Below are positions 45,390 through 59,457 of a stretch of 64,000 nucleotides of DNA, in pieces. A program made the translations under genes and the position numbers. The notes under the pieces were generated by a model. It was not told the origin of the DNA. It was given only the letters and a program-made list of their open reading frames with translations, and searched no databases. This DNA is from Arthonia radiata (Eukaryota > Ascomycota > Arthoniomycetes > Arthoniales > Arthoniaceae), in assembly GCA_002989075.1 (NCBI GenBank), contig PSQN01000002.1, positions 450,097 to 514,096 on the forward strand, given 5' to 3'. Each line of letters starts with the position of its first letter. The stretch's first letter is position 1.

Positions 45390-47879
45390 TACCGCTTATA
45401 GCTTGTTGCGGCCTACATTATTAGGGTTTCCTTTGAGTTAATCTAAATTCTATAAATTAAATTAATAATTAGCTAAGCTTACTAAAGTACGTTAATTTAA
45501 GCTAAATAGGATTAAATTAGAAAGACTTTAAAATTAGCTAATCTACTAAGCTATGGATTAAATAAAATAGCTTATTAGGCGGTATAGTAGGTCCTATAGC
45601 GGTAATAATAGTAATAAGGGTAATATAATATCTAATAATCTTTCTGTTAATAGTAACGTCTCTTATTCTTAGAGACGTAGTAGCGGTATAGCGTCTATAC
45701 TACTAGTAGTATAGTAAAGCTCTATAAGGTAACTTTAATAGACGCCGCTAATAGATATCTTAAAACAAAGTATAATACTTAAGAGAATAAGAAAGATTAA
45801 TTAGTACTGCTCTAAGATATAAAAGATAAGCCTACTATTACTATTATTGCTACTATTCTACTACTATTAAAGCAATAGAAAGGTAAAGATACTATTCTAC
45901 TAATAGTATTCAAGTAGTATATTACTAATATTAAAGAGAAAGCTATTTACTAGATTATAGGTACTTACTAGGCCTTCTATATAGTTAAGAATAAGAATTG
46001 TTATAGTATAATAGTCTTTATATTATTAGCTATAGAGGTATAGATTCTATTAAGTAGCAATACCGTAAGAAAGTATATTATAGAAGCCTTTAAGATAAAG
46101 AAGAATCTAATTTATAGTAAGCTAGTATCTATAAAGAGTAAGATTAACTTTATCTTTAATATCTAAAGTACTAAAAGTAGCTAGATATTACTTCTAGGCG
46201 TTATTACTTATTTTATTAATATATATAGGAGGCTCTAATATTGAATACTTATACTTAAGAAGCTCTAAATAAGCTATACTATAGAGGCGGTTATAGATAG
46301 GCTCGTTACGGTAGTAAAGAACTATAAAGTTACTTAGTATATAGAATACTTTACTACTAATAATACTAGTATTAATAAGAATACTATTAACTTAACTCTT
46401 TAAGAGCTAGTTCTAGAGCTAATACTATACTAAATAAACTAGCAATATATTAGATATATTACTTATATTATTAATTTAGCCGCTAATATATTGCTATTTA
46501 ATACTAACTATAAGATATAGTTAGCCTTAATAGATAAGATATATAGTAACAATAGCGGTAATACTAATAAAGCTAATATACTTAAATTACTAAAGAATAA
46601 AGAGCTTATTGGCTATATACTTTAAATCTACCGTTAGATTTATAGTTTATCTATTTATATAGTCTAATCTACTAATTTTCTAGTCAATAAGAATAAGAAC
46701 CAATATCTAGATAAGTTAAAAGTAAGTTTAAAGTTTAAAATTATCTTTATAAGAAGGTATTCTACTATACTTAGTTTAGCTCTATATAGCTAATATTATT
46801 AATTATAGATTTTAGTAGCTAATAAGATAAGATAGAACTTAACCTATACTATTATTAAACGCTTTATTAACTACCTCTAATAAAGTTTCTAAGTAAGTAA
46901 AAGATACTAAAGAAGAGCTAGTTACAATTATAATTATAGAAATCTAAGTTAAAGCCCTATAACGTTACTAAAGATATTCTATCCTCTACTAAGTAAAAAC
47001 AGCTTAATAAACTAAGCTATTTCTTAGAAGAGTTCTACTAGTATACTCTATACTTTAAATAGTATAAAGTACTTATACTAGAAGTAGCGCTATATCTCTA
47101 TAATCTATAGAAGAAGATATAGGGCTTTTTTAACTACTACTACTAGTAGATAAAAAATCTAGAATATAAGAGTTCTTACTATACCGCAATAAAGATATAT
47201 TACTACTATAGCTAGAATAAGATTAATAACTACTTTAAGATACTAAACAATATACTAGTCTACTACGTAGCGCTAGTAATAGATCTTAGTATAAAGATAG
47301 CATAGTTTAATAAGTACTAGAGTAAGAGTAAGAGTAGTAAGGAAACTATAACTATAGTAGTATAGTTACTAATCTTATATAAAGTAGTTTATAGTATCTA
47401 AATAAAAGAATACTATAACAAGACGCTTAATTTCTATAATTGTAATATCTTTTAGCTTATATAAGATCTTAGTTTTAACGATTCTACCGTATTGCCGCCA
47501 TCTTTTAATAATATAAGCTTCTTATCTACTATAAAGACTTAGATAGAAGAGTAGAATAATTTTAAATAGAAAGAGAAGAAAGATTACTTTAGATAGTAAT
47601 ATAAGTTTAAGTATAAGCGCTTAAATTATATCTATAGTAAGTAATATAAAAGTAATAATTTAGATAAATATCTAGCTTGTAATCTAAAGAACTATAAGGA
47701 TAAATATCTTAATCTAGCAATATACTAGTATTAAGAAGAGTTGGCTTCTAATCTAGCTATCTTTATATATAATATAGCATCTATACTACCTAGCTCTATT
47801 AAAGTTAAATAGCAGTTTAGTAGCTATAGTCTAAGCCTTATAAACTTATAGAAAAGACTATAAGTAGAAGTTCTTAAAG
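45390..47879 (+). mobile_element. Heavily decayed hAT-type DNA transposon region
   Basis: In plus-strand translation with many stops, about 46,190-46,560 reads LLLGVITYFIN, then FTTNNTSINKNTINLTL, then RYITYIINLAANILLF. This matches the hAT transposase catalytic-domain pattern (LGV..HF, D-N-x-S-N-N-D, CxxHxxNLAA). A further stretch near 47,260-47,340 ending FNKYWSKSK resembles the region before the C-terminal dimerisation domain. Key Asp and Cys codons are changed. Terminal inverted repeats and the 8-bp target duplication were not found. Confidence 0.65.
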
Positions 47880-48107
47880 TGTTAGGATACCTATATATAT
47901 AGCGCCTATATATAATCTAGATATAGAGTAGAAAGCAATTAGATAGTAAAAAGAGCCTAAATAGGCTCTACTAGTATTTAAGCTAATTATAAAGAAGAGA
48001 AGAAAGAGATATATCTACTAGATAGAAGATATTCTTCTAGAATTATAGCCTTTCTAAATAGACAATACTTTTTTTTTAATTTACTATTAAGATGTTTATA
48101 TATTATA
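47880..48107 (-). repeat. LTR-like end (3') of the old Gypsy
   Basis: It begins TGTTAGGATACC and shares GAGCCTAAATAGGCTCTACT and the following ~150 bp with 57946-58163 and 5881-6098. The start differs from the other copies by a small insertion. Confidence 0.6.
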
Positions 48108-48587
48108 ACTATCTTTCCTTTTAAGAAGAATTACTCTTAATCTAGATACTATAAGAAGATAAACTAATAATAGTAGAGACGTAATACTAAGAGCTCTATT
48201 TAAATAGTAGATATAAAAAAAATTAGATATAAAATAAAAATAAGATAGTAAGTAATACCTCTATATATATTAATAGAATCTAAATTATCTAATTAATACG
48301 CTAAACTAGAAATAGAAAGGTTAGAAGTAATAGTATAGTTTAAATATACTATTTAACTATTAAAATATAAGTTAGAAACTAAGTTAGAATACTAAGAGCT
48401 AGAAAGGTCTAAGACTAATTTATAATAGATATAATCTACTACTTCTATTATACCTTTCTTTTATTATCTTATATAGAGTAACAATCTTATTAAAAATCTA
48501 CTAGCTTATATCTATATTTAGTTAGAAAAAGAGTAATATTATTTACTATTATTCTATATATTGTTTACTACTAGTTTTCTATAGTAC

Positions 48588-49037
48588 TGTTACGGTCTTA
48601 CTATATCCGACTAGTACAAGGCTAAGCGCAGCCAGTCTTATTAGAGCATTATATAGGATACCCGATAACTTCAATATAGCGACGTTAGCAATGTCGCTAT
48701 ATTACAATAGAATCTCGATAACGCAACAAAAGAATTATTAAGACCGTTAAATATAAAGAAATATATCTTTGTACCTTAAACTATATAGCTAGACTAATAG
48801 CTAACCTTAGAATAGACTTTAGTCTATTAACTTATTATTTAAATATAAGTTTCTTAACTATATTTAAATAACATACTTTATCTTCTATCTACTTTAGTTA
48901 AGCCTCTTTTACCTTCTATAATCTATTTTATCTCTTTTATCTTTTAGTCTCTAGTATATAAGACACCCCTTACTAAGGTTAATAAGTATATAAGGCAAGT
49001 AAGCCTTAGTTTGGTTCTCTTAGCGACCGGCGTTACA
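48588..49037 (+). repeat. Solo Gypsy LTR, 450-bp subfamily, target duplication AGTAC
   Basis: It is homologous end to end with 5053-5502 and exactly 450 bp, from TGTTACGG to GGCGTTACA. AGTAC is at 48583-48587 and 49038-49042. It is strongly RIP-mutated; the hairpin arms are still visible. Confidence 0.92.
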
Positions 49038-50337
49038 AGTACTAAGTTATAGTACTAAGCTTTACTTTTAATTTAAAGCTCTTAAGTCTAAGTTATAAGC
49101 TTAATAGTAAGGTTTTATATTATTTTTACCTAATTTTATATTCTTTTATATACTTTTATATATACTTTTACTAATTAATTACCTCTATAGGTAGTAATAA
49201 TCTATATAAATAGGCTTCTTTACTTCTCAATTAGTATCTATAGATAGAAGCTTTATTATTAGTATTTAATAGTAGGTATAAAATAAGGCTTCTACTTTTT
49301 TAAACTTTCTCTTTTTTTCTTTAATATTATTATACTCTTCTACTTAGTTTATAAGTCTTTTTTCTTTAGTAGGCCTATACTTCTCTTTTTAGATAATAAG
49401 TTTATAGCTAATATAGTACTAAATTATCTTTAATTTATCTTTATAATCTCTACTATATTAGGTTTTAATTCTATTAATAAGTCTACTACTAAAGTAAGCT
49501 CTTCTAAAGTACTAACTTACTACTTAACTTATAGTATTAAGAACTTTAAAGCTACTATTAATCTTAAAGCTCTATTATATAATATCTATAAAAAGAAAGC
49601 TTTTAAAATCTCTTTGTTAATTTTTAAATTATTTATAACTTTATTTATACTGTACTCTTCTAAGCTAGATAGTATATTTCTAAACTTCTATAACTTCTTA
49701 TAAGTTTACTATCTCTTACTACTTTATTTTAGTCTAACTATTAGTATTTTAGCTTACTAAAAGTATTATATCTATAAGAATAACTTTAATAATAATAAGA
49801 TTGTTAGTTTTTTTTTACTATAGTACTACTTATAAGTCTAAGTTACTTATAAAGTCTTATTAATCTATCTTTTTAAATTCTATCTTTTATACTATATCTT
49901 TATTAATCTAGCCTTAGCTAGAGACTTATATGTTAGTATATTACTACTATATATAGGCCTTATTTAATAATATAGCTATATATAGTAGCCCTTTTATAAA
50001 CTTTAACTTTACGTATTATAAGAATTAGACTTATAAGTAGTTTAAGAGATAGTATACTAAGCGTACTTACTATACTAGTATTAAAAGGTTAAAAAATAAG
50101 TATAAGATAGTAAGTTTAATACTCTCTATCTTAGATATTAATTAACTCTATATTAATATATACTAGGTTTCTACTTAGTAGAGATATATCTATAACCTCT
50201 TTATATATACTAACTTCTTTTTAACCTCTAGTAAAGAGATTTAAAATAATAAAGAGTCTTTTTATAAAAACTATCTTATTTTACTTTATACCTTTTATAT
50301 TTAGCTATAAGCTTAGTAGTATAATTTAAATAATAAG

Positions 50338-50844
50338 TATTAAAAAGGTATAGGAAAGAAGAAGAATACTACTATAAAGAGTAGAAAGACGAGACCAGCT
50401 TAAGACTAATACAATACTTAGGCTTAGTACAGGTACAATACTTAGTAGCAAGGAGAAGCTATTATTATATTGTCTGTCTTATTAGCTAGAATTCTCTAGA
50501 GAGATTCTAGCTTATATATTTAAGTCTAGCGGCCTATACAGAACTTATTAGATATCTGTTCTTTTAATAGAAGCTAGATAATCCGTAACTTACTATACAA
50601 GACAGTAATTCTGTCTATTTAAAACTATTAGTCTTTAAGTTTATTTTATATTGTCTTAGACTATAGGCCAGCTGTCTAGAACGGGTCGTACAATGCTTCT
50701 TTTTGTCTTAAACTCGGGCCACTAGGCTCGATCCTTTAGGTAAAAGGCTTGTTCTATTCTAGACCAAGACAGCTAATAGGACCTATCCGATACTCCGGGC
50801 CCCTAGGGGTTCCGGCTAACCAGCTAGTTGGTTAATTTCTAACA
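50338..50844 (-). repeat. Solo Copia LTR, inverted, target duplication ATAAG
   Basis: It is the reverse complement of the 6217/11115 LTR family (507 bp). ATAAG is at 50333-50337 and 50845-50849. The left terminus reads TATT instead of TGTT. Confidence 0.9.
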
Positions 50845-53800
50845 ATAAGTTAGTTAATAAAGCTAATACTAAGAACTTTAAGTATATTAAGTTACTATAC
50901 TAGAGCTTTAATTCTAGTATAGAGTTATATAGCTCTTAACCATCTATAAATAAGACCTCTAATAATCTAGCTATAGTAGATCTAGTTAACTAAATTTAGA
51001 ACTATATTAATAGTAGTTATAGTTAAATTAAGTAGTATTATACTACTAATCTATACTAACTTTAATACTAGTTTAAGTAGTCTTTTTATAGTTTTCTATC
51101 TATTATTTAGCTAGAGTTTAGCTTGTATAAGTAGTTTTTTTTTAGCTTATTAGAATAGTTCTATATTTTCTCTCTATATAAGTCTTATTTTAGCTTTTTT
51201 ATAGCTTAAGCTTTATAATTATATATAAGTAGTCTTAAAGTTTAATACTATACTAATTTTATATTCTAAACTATATTTAAGATATTCTATCTTCTCTTTA
51301 GTATTATATTATAGACTAATTATATAAACTTATAGTTCTTTTTTATTTATACTATCTAGTTTATTTTAAATACTTATCTTTTAGCTTAGTATCTTTATAC
51401 TTCTTAAATTTCTTAAGAATATTAAAGTCTTTAAAATGTATCTATAGCTCTATTATATTATTTATCTCTAACTATCCTTACTACTTAGTTTAATACTAGT
51501 CTTTATTTTTAATCTTAAAGTAAATTATCTTAATAAGCTATTTCTTATTACTATTAACTTTAATAAGACTAAATAGTTTTATACTAGATTAATAGTAATA
51601 TAGCTTTAGTAAGAATATATAGAAGATAAAGTAGATATAGTAAAAGTTTAATAGTACTAATTAGTAAGCTTATTTATCTATTTTCTTAAAATTTTTATAT
51701 AGTTTTAAGCTTTAATTATTAAGTTTCTTTATTAGCCTCTTTATTTTAAGGTTCTTTAATAAGAATAGTACTAAATTATCTACTATATAGTATTTTAGTA
51801 TATATTTAGTATTATACTGTTTTATTTATTAATATTAAGCTTTTTCTAGCTACTACTTTATTTCTTATTAACAGAGAAGATATTCTTTTATATACTTAAC
51901 TACTATAGAGTATTCTAATTTAAGCTATCTTTTCTTTTAATAAAAGATATCCTTACTAATAGAAAGGTTATTTAGTTTAACTATAGTATAATACTAATTT
52001 AGTAGTAGTACGCTGTTTAGTATATCTAATATATAGCTAAACGTATATTTAATTAGTAATATTTTTATTAATCAATAGATTTTTAAGTTATATATAAAAG
52101 TAGCTTCTTTTAGATACTTATACTAATTATCTTAATTCTAAAAGATATAGATATATAGATAGTTTTTAAGCTTTTAGTTCTAATACTTAGTCTAGTTATT
52201 AGTTTAAGGGTAAAATACTATACTTAACCTTTATTTTATAGCTAAATACTAGTAAAAGGTACTCTAATATAAGCTATTGAATATAAATTCTTTATTAGAT
52301 AAGAGACTTCTTAGAAACCCTAATATTTTTGGTTAATACTTATAAAGTACCTCTACTAGCTTTATAATATTTATAGTTTTACTAACTAAAATATAGATTA
52401 TAAACTTTAAGAAGCGGTTAACGATTATAAAGATTAAATTAATAATATCAATATTCTTTAAGTATACTATTGGAAGCTTAATAATAAAGTTTAAGTAAAT
52501 CTTTAAAGAATCTAATTAAAACTAGTATTGCTGTTATTTTATTATATAGCTTAAATTTTTTTTATAGTAGTATACTAATACATATTATATTTAGTAATAA
52601 AGTTTTTAATATATATTATTATATTCTTCTATATATATTTATATTTAAGAATTTCTAGAGTCTTTTTAACCTTAACGTAGCTAGTAAGCTTATTATTATA
52701 ATTTTAGCTTATAATCTCTAGCTTTAATATAGAGTATTTTAGTATTTAAATCTTACTATCTTAGTATAATAACTTGTAGCTATTAACTAACTATTCTAAA
52801 TACTTTAATAACTTAGAGTTTAAGTTAAGCCCTATTAAAGTATTTAAGTTGATTTAACTTATATAGCGCTTTCTTATATTAGCTTAATAGTAGTTTACTA
52901 CTATTTTATTATTATATTAATTTTTAGTCTTAGCTAATAATTTTAACTCTAATACTTTTTACTTTATAAAGATGTTTCTTTCTTAGACTTTAAGAATTAA
53001 AATTATAAGACTCTAAGAAGTATTATTATAAGCTATTTTAAGAGTAGTAGCTATAACTATCTTAATTTATAATATAAGAGCTACTAGAAAAGGCTCTATA
53101 CTAGTAGAAAAAGATAAAAGTATTTTATACTTCTAAATATTTTATATAAAATTTATATCTAACTTTAATTTATTCTTAATTTAAGCTATAGTTATATCTA
53201 AAATTTTAAGTTAGTAGCTAAACTATTAATAGTATTTAAACTAATTTTTAAGTAATATAATTAAGATAGTAATTATACTATCTTTTAGATTAAAGGCCTT
53301 TTTTTTAGTACTAAATAAAGTAGTATCTCTTTTAAGCTTCTACTATAGGCTTAATAATATTTTATTAGTATTATCTTTCTTTACTCTATATAAATTCTTA
53401 TAATTTAGATAGTATAATAGTATATCTACTAGGTTCTTACTATTTATATAGTATAGTATTTTAAAGTTAAATACTAATAGATCTTCTATTTAGTACGCCT
53501 ATTAGTAAAATAATACTTTTATTATTATAAAATACTATAGATTATTATAGTCTATTGTAACTTTTATTAAGTACTATATACTAACAAGATAATAGTATTA
53601 GTACTTAAAGCTAGTTTATATTACTATAAGCTCTTTATTATAGATATTATATTTTAGTTTAGTATTTATAAACTTTTTTAAAAAGAATACTACTAGATAT
53701 AGATATATATCTATCTTATTATTAGAATTAATTTAAATAGTATTTACTACTATTAAAATAAATAAATCTAAGTTAATATTTAATAGTAATATTAATTAGC

Positions 53801-54590
53801 TATCTTCTTGTAGTTAGAGTAAGATATCTACTATTATAAAGTCTAATATATTAGTTATTAAGATAATTAGTAATACTAAATTAAAGTATATTAGTATAGA
53901 TATATTTATAAAGACTTACTTCAATACTTTAAAAGCTTCTTATTAAGCTTTACTTTAGTTAAACTTAATATTTTTTATTAATATATTTATAAATATAATA
54001 ATATAGCTAGATCTATAGATAGTTATTAATAAAAGTTTATAAATCTTATGAAGAATAGAATTTACTTTACTATAGTAAAAACTAGCTAGTTAGCTATAGT
54101 TTATACTTTTTTAGATTTATTTTAATATTATTAACTTTTATAGTAAACTTTAGAAAAGAAACCTTGATAGTATAAAATTAATACTTAAATAGCTTTATAA
54201 ATAAACTCTATTTATAAAGCCTTTACAAAACCTTATTAATATAGTTTTTATAGCTTTTCTTATCTTTAAAGAAAATTAAGATATTGTTTATATAAATAAT
54301 ATATATAGTATTAATAAGATTATTTATAGCTTTATATATATATATTTAGAATATAGTAGAAGTATTTATTAGTCTAAAAGGTATTACTAGATACTTATAG
54401 TATCTATATTAAATATAAAATACTATTTTTTACTTATTCTCTTTATAAATATAAATATAGTAATAAATATTTTAAAGATTAAGCTTTATAAATACCTTTA
54501 AGTCTTATAGATAATTAAGAATCTTAGAAATTAGTAGTAATATATAGTAATTCTTTATAGTTATATTATTTAAACTATAATAGTTAATAT

Positions 54591-55097
54591 TGTTGAAAAT
54601 TAATCAACTAGCTGGTTAGCCGGAACCCCTAGAGGCCCGAAGTATTGGACAGGTCCTACTAGCTGTCTCGACCTAAAATAGAACAAGCCTTTTATCTAAA
54701 GGGTCGGGCCTAGTAGCCCGGGCCTAAGACAAAAAGGAGCATTATACGACTTGTTCTAGACAGCTGGCCTGTAGTCTAAAACAACACAGAATAAACTTAA
54801 AGACTAATAGTTTTAAATGGACAGAATTACTGTTTTATACGGTAAGTTACGGGTTATCTAGCCTCTATTAAAAGAACAGATATTTAGTAAGTTCTATACG
54901 AACCGCTAAACTTAGATATATAAGCTAGGATCTCTCTAGAGGATTTTAGCTAACAAGACAGACAATATAATAACAGCTTCTCCTTGCTACTAAGTATTGT
55001 ATCTGTATTAAGCCTAAGTATTGCACCAGTCTTAAGCTAGTCTCGTCTTTCTACTCTTTATAGTAGTATTCTTCTTCTTCCCTGCACCTTTTTAACA
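54591..55097 (+). repeat. Solo Copia LTR, target duplication AATAT
   Basis: This 507-bp copy of the Copia LTR family runs from TGTTGAAAATTAATCAACT to TTTTTAACA. AATAT is at 54586-54590 and 55098-55102. It splits the reverse transcriptase region of the old Gypsy. Confidence 0.92.
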
Positions 55098-55788
55098 AAT
55101 ATATAGTCTTAATAATCTATCTATCTTATATATAAATAGAACTAGAGTATCTATTAAACTAGTAAAGAATTATATTTACTCTTTCTTAATTATTATATTT
55201 AGGTAGTTTTAAAGTATCTTTAGCTTATTTTATAATATAGAGTAGATTAGCTTATATAGAGGTTTTATACTTTTTTTAAGCTTAATTTTATAAGTATACT
55301 TACTAAGCGGTATAAGCTTATTTAATAGTTCTTTAAAAGAATATCTTTATATTTAGTATATTAAGAAGAAAGCTTATCTTACTTCTCTACTTTCTTAGAC
55401 TTACTATTTAGAGTTTAGTCTAATAGTAAACTAACGTCTAATAAGACTGCTATTTAATACTTATAGCATTTATTTACTTTTATTTTAAGATTATAGAATA
55501 ATATTACTTATCTCCTAATAAATATACTAGAATTATATCTTTACTAACAATTTTAATAGATTTAGCTTTAGCTATCTATTCTTTAGATATAAAGAGATTC
55601 TCTTAAGTAATTATTTTTTATTATTTAGCTAATTTAGAGCTTAACTTATTTAAGCTATAAGTATTTTAAAACAAGGCTATATTTTATAGAGTTAGCTAAA
55701 TATAGATAGAGTTAGTAAAACTATTTCTCTCTATATATGTCTCTTATAGTTATATTTATATTATAAGCGCTATAGAGCTATAGCTTAT

Positions 55789-56260
55789 TGTTACGAGCAC
55801 CAGCCCCAGACGGCCTAGCGCACGCCCAAGCGTCAACCACTACCAATCATCTTAGCCCTACCAGCATCATTCCCGACTAAGCCTATAAACCCGCCGTAGG
55901 CATTATCGGACAAGACGGCTATAAGAGCCTACATTCCCTATAAACCCGACATAGGCATTGTCGGGTTAGCGAACACAAAGGAACTCTCCCTGTGTACCTT
56001 AGACTATATAGTTAGACTGATGGCCGACCTTAGGATAGACTTTAGTCTGTTAACTTAACATCTGAATACGAGTTCCTCAACCCTATTCAGGTAACGTGCT
56101 TCACCTTCTGTCTAAATCAGTAAAGCCCCTCTCACCATCTGTAATCTGTCTCGCCTCTCCTGCCTTTCAGTCTCTAGCACACGAGACACCCACCACCAAG
56201 GTCGACAAGCACACAAGGTAAGTGAGCCTTAGTTCGGTCCTCCCAGCGACCGGCGTTACA
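55789..56260 (+). repeat. Solo Gypsy LTR, 472-bp subfamily, target duplication CTTAT, barely RIP-mutated
   Basis: It runs from TGTTACGAGCACCAGCCCC to CGGCGTTACA, the reverse complement of the LTRs at 15600 and 22471 and of the same length. CTTAT is at 55784-55788 and 56261-56265. It keeps many CpA and CpG sites and stands out sharply from the AT-rich host, so it is probably the youngest insertion in this block. Confidence 0.95.
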
Positions 56261-57945
56261 CTTATTTTTATTAAGAAACTTATTATATAAAAGCTCTACT
56301 CTATATTACTTTTACTATTCTTATTTAAGTATAATATAGTAATTAATAAGGTTAATTTTTATACTAGAATCTATTAGTATAAGAACCTCTTATAGCGACT
56401 TATCTAGCTATATTAAGACTTTAATTTATTCTTACTATTAATTAATAGTTCTAAGCTTTAAAGATATAAAACTTACTTTTAAAGTCTATTATTTCTCTAT
56501 TTAACTAGTATTAAATTAATACCAGTTTAAAGTAAGATACATTCAGTAGTATAATACTCTTTCTAATTATATATAAAGTAAGTAATATATATCTTACTAT
56601 ATATTAACTTTAATTACTTTTATATAGTAAAATTAGTATCTCTTAGTTAGACTAATAAGTTGTCTTATTCTTAATATAAGCTGTCTTATCTATAGCTTAA
56701 CCTTTATAGAGTTACTCTAGCGTTATACTTACTATAAGTTATATTTAATCTACTATTTAAGCAATCTTAGTTTATATTAGTAGTAGTATAGAAGTTTTAT
56801 AATATACTATAATTAATATTTATATACTAATAAACTTTTTTTAGAAGCTTATTTATATCTTTAAGTAGATTCTTTAAGAGACTTTACTTAATTAGCTTTC
56901 CTTTAATCTATAAAGATAAGTATACATAGTAAAATATAGTTTAATTTAGATCTAATATCTTACTATTTAGTAACTTAGTTTCTTTATTCTATAATAAGCT
57001 TTAAAAAGTTCTTAAGCTTCTATATTAAACTCTATATTAATATAAAGAACTTTTCTATATTAGCTATAGTAGCTTTAGCTAAGCTAATAAAATATTCTAT
57101 TACTTATTTTTTAAAGTACGTTTATACGTAAAGTAATATCTTCTCTTTATTTTCTTTAGTATATATTTATTATCTATTTACTAGATCTTTAGAGAGTTTT
57201 TAAATATCCTAAATAATAATATAAACGTTGTTAAAATTTAATATATTAGCTATTTAGAATCTTTTTCCAATAGTTTAGGTCTATTAAGTATTTATAGAGC
57301 TAATAGTCTTTTTAAGCTTAAATACCTCTTTTTAAAAAAGCTTATTAATTTAGCTTTAAAGGCTTAAATTACTCTATAGCTACTTACTACTAGCTCTTAA
57401 ATTATAGAAGGACTAAAGCTTAACTTTAAATATTTACTTTTTAAGTATAAGCTTCTTCATAGTATACTACTACTACTATACTAGTAGTTTTTATCTTAGC
57501 TTTTATATTTTAATACTTAAGAAGGTACTAAAGAGAGATTCTTTATAGTTAAAGCTTTAATAGGCCTCTTTATTATTATTATTATTGTTTTAGTTTAGAC
57601 TATTATTTTTCTTAGTTTATAATCTACTTAGTATATATTTATTAGCTTGTAAGCCTTCTTACTCTTTATTGTTGTTAAATTCTATATAAGAGTTCTAGTC
57701 TTTCTTAATATTAGCTATATTTTACTACTTACTTTTATTGTTCTATAGATATAAAACAACCGCCGTTACGTACTTAAGTCTTTATACGTTCTCTTTAAGC
57801 TTAGTACTTACTAGTATTAACTATTAATTAATTTTAATACTATTTATTTATTTATACGTATATATAAAGTCTTAGCTATACTTAGTTATACTAGGTTAAC
57901 CTCTAGATAACGTTAATAAGGTACTTAACTACTAGCTACCCTTCT

Positions 57946-58163
57946 TATAGATTTAGAATAATTAGAATATAGTCTAGAGATAGAATAGAAAGTAATTAGA
58001 TAGTAAAAAGAGCCTAAATAGGCTCTACTAGTATTTAAACTAATTATTAAGAAGAAAAGAAAGGAATATATCTACTAAACAAAAGATATTCTCTTAGAAT
58101 TATAGCCTTTCTAAATAGATAGTATTTTACTTTAATTTATTATTAAGACGTCTATATATTATA
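57946..58163 (-). repeat. LTR-like end (5') of the old Gypsy
   Basis: This 218-bp copy is homologous to 5881-6098. The adjacent 57,580-57,945 matches 5510-5880, which is the internal region next to the LTR. Confidence 0.65.
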
Positions 58164-58440
58164 CTATAAGAATATAAAGAGCAATAATATTAGTAGTAAG
58201 TAGTAAAGAAATATAAAAAGAAGTACTAGTAATAAGCTAAATTAAAGATAGTAGTAGTATTAATAGTATAGAACTAAAGAGAATAATAGTAGTAATAAGG
58301 CTACGTAGGTAAATTAATAATACTTATACTATTAGCTATCCTTACTACCCTTACTACCCTTACCGCCGCTAGCACCGCTATACTCTAGCTTTAATTTAAG
58401 TTAACTAAGCTAAATTAGTAATTTAGCTTAAAGGGTATAA
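58164..58440. other. AT-rich residue between the old Gypsy and the right gene island
   Basis: No frame or repeat boundary is recognised. Composition returns to gene-like near 58,440. Confidence 0.4.
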
Positions 58441-59457
58441 CTAGTAAGCTAGCCATCCAAACTAGCTTAGAAATCTGCCAATCAAGCCAATCCGCAAAAA
58501 GCTTGGATTGAAAGGAACCCTGCACGTCATAAGTCTAGCATCATTGGCTATCTCGACCGCAATGGCTGTATGCGTGTGGATCGAGCGTTCGAGACAAGGG
58601 AGCGCCGCAATACACTGACGCTGTTGAGGCAGAATCACATTGTTTTGCTACCACCATTATACAAGGCTTTCTCCAGTGTTGCATCTTACAAGCATCGGCG
58701 ATCAGTATGCGGTCAGGGTTTCGCACAAGGCAAACCAAAGCAAGGTTGCTATCAGCCCTAAACTACTCAAGGAACCTGGCTCCCATGCTGGTCTTGTTGT
58801 GAGCCTTGATAGGGATTGCCTCATTGTGCCGACCCCTGCGTAAGGACCGCATTCGCTTGTCTGCCTATCTCTCCGATGGTTTGGTCACTCAATGAGCTCA
58901 CCGAAGTTGATGAGTACGCCGCGTTTGTCGCATTGATGTGAGCTCATTGTACCAGTGTCGCAGACCATTGCGGCACTGCCACAACGCAATGCTCTTGTGT
59001 GTACCGACTGGCACTTGATCGTCATGCAGTGTGTCGTCAGCAAGCAGTCTCCCAAGCCGGCCATCTATCCTCCATTAGAGCGGATCGGGATAACAAAAGA
59101 GGAGGCATTCAAAACTTGAAAGTTGCGATTGTGGCTGACAGAGGGTAAGTCCAAGCTAAATCAATATTGACGTCGCATCCAAGCAGTCAGGAATTTGCAT
59201 ATTGAAGAAGAATCTTGCTATACTCAACTGCATGAACTGGGACAAGGCGTGGCCTCAAGTAACACACCTGGGTCTTTCGTTCTGTCTGCTAATGCGATGT
59301 GCAAGTGAGGCGCCTGCACAGATGCGGCACAGCACGTCCCGGACCTTTCAACGACCCAGCCGTCTACAAATACCAGCCGTATGGCCATTCATCCTGCAAT
59401 CACCCGAAATATATAGAATCATCGGTCTTTGAGCCACGTTTCAAAGCGATTGCAAGC
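58441..59457. other. Upstream region of the receptor gene
   Basis: Short frames only (for example 58570-58761 plus), with no domain. It presumably holds the promoter of the receptor gene; no clear TATA element was identified. Confidence 0.4.

Larger units (their letters stand above)
47880..58163 (-). mobile_element. Very old minus-strand Ty3/Gypsy element carrying four solo LTR insertions
   Basis: Minus-strand translation shows an integrase core near 52,300-52,500 (IIVNRFLKFIIYILVSKTIN), RNase H near 53,640-53,960 ([14 protein letters not shown]) and a reverse transcriptase box near 54,260-54,320 (YIINNILIF, compare YLDDILIF). The ends are LTR-like repeats at 47880-48107 and 57946-58163. Solo LTRs sit at 48588, 50338, 54591 and 55789. 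Composition is far more AT-rich than the other elements, so it is probably the oldest layer. Matching target duplications at its own ends were not seen, so the outer limits are approximate. It is the same family as 5503-6098. Confidence 0.75.

Noticed and set aside
57577-57593. Short TTA-type microsatellite
   Set aside because: Expected by chance in such AT-rich DNA; no sign of function.
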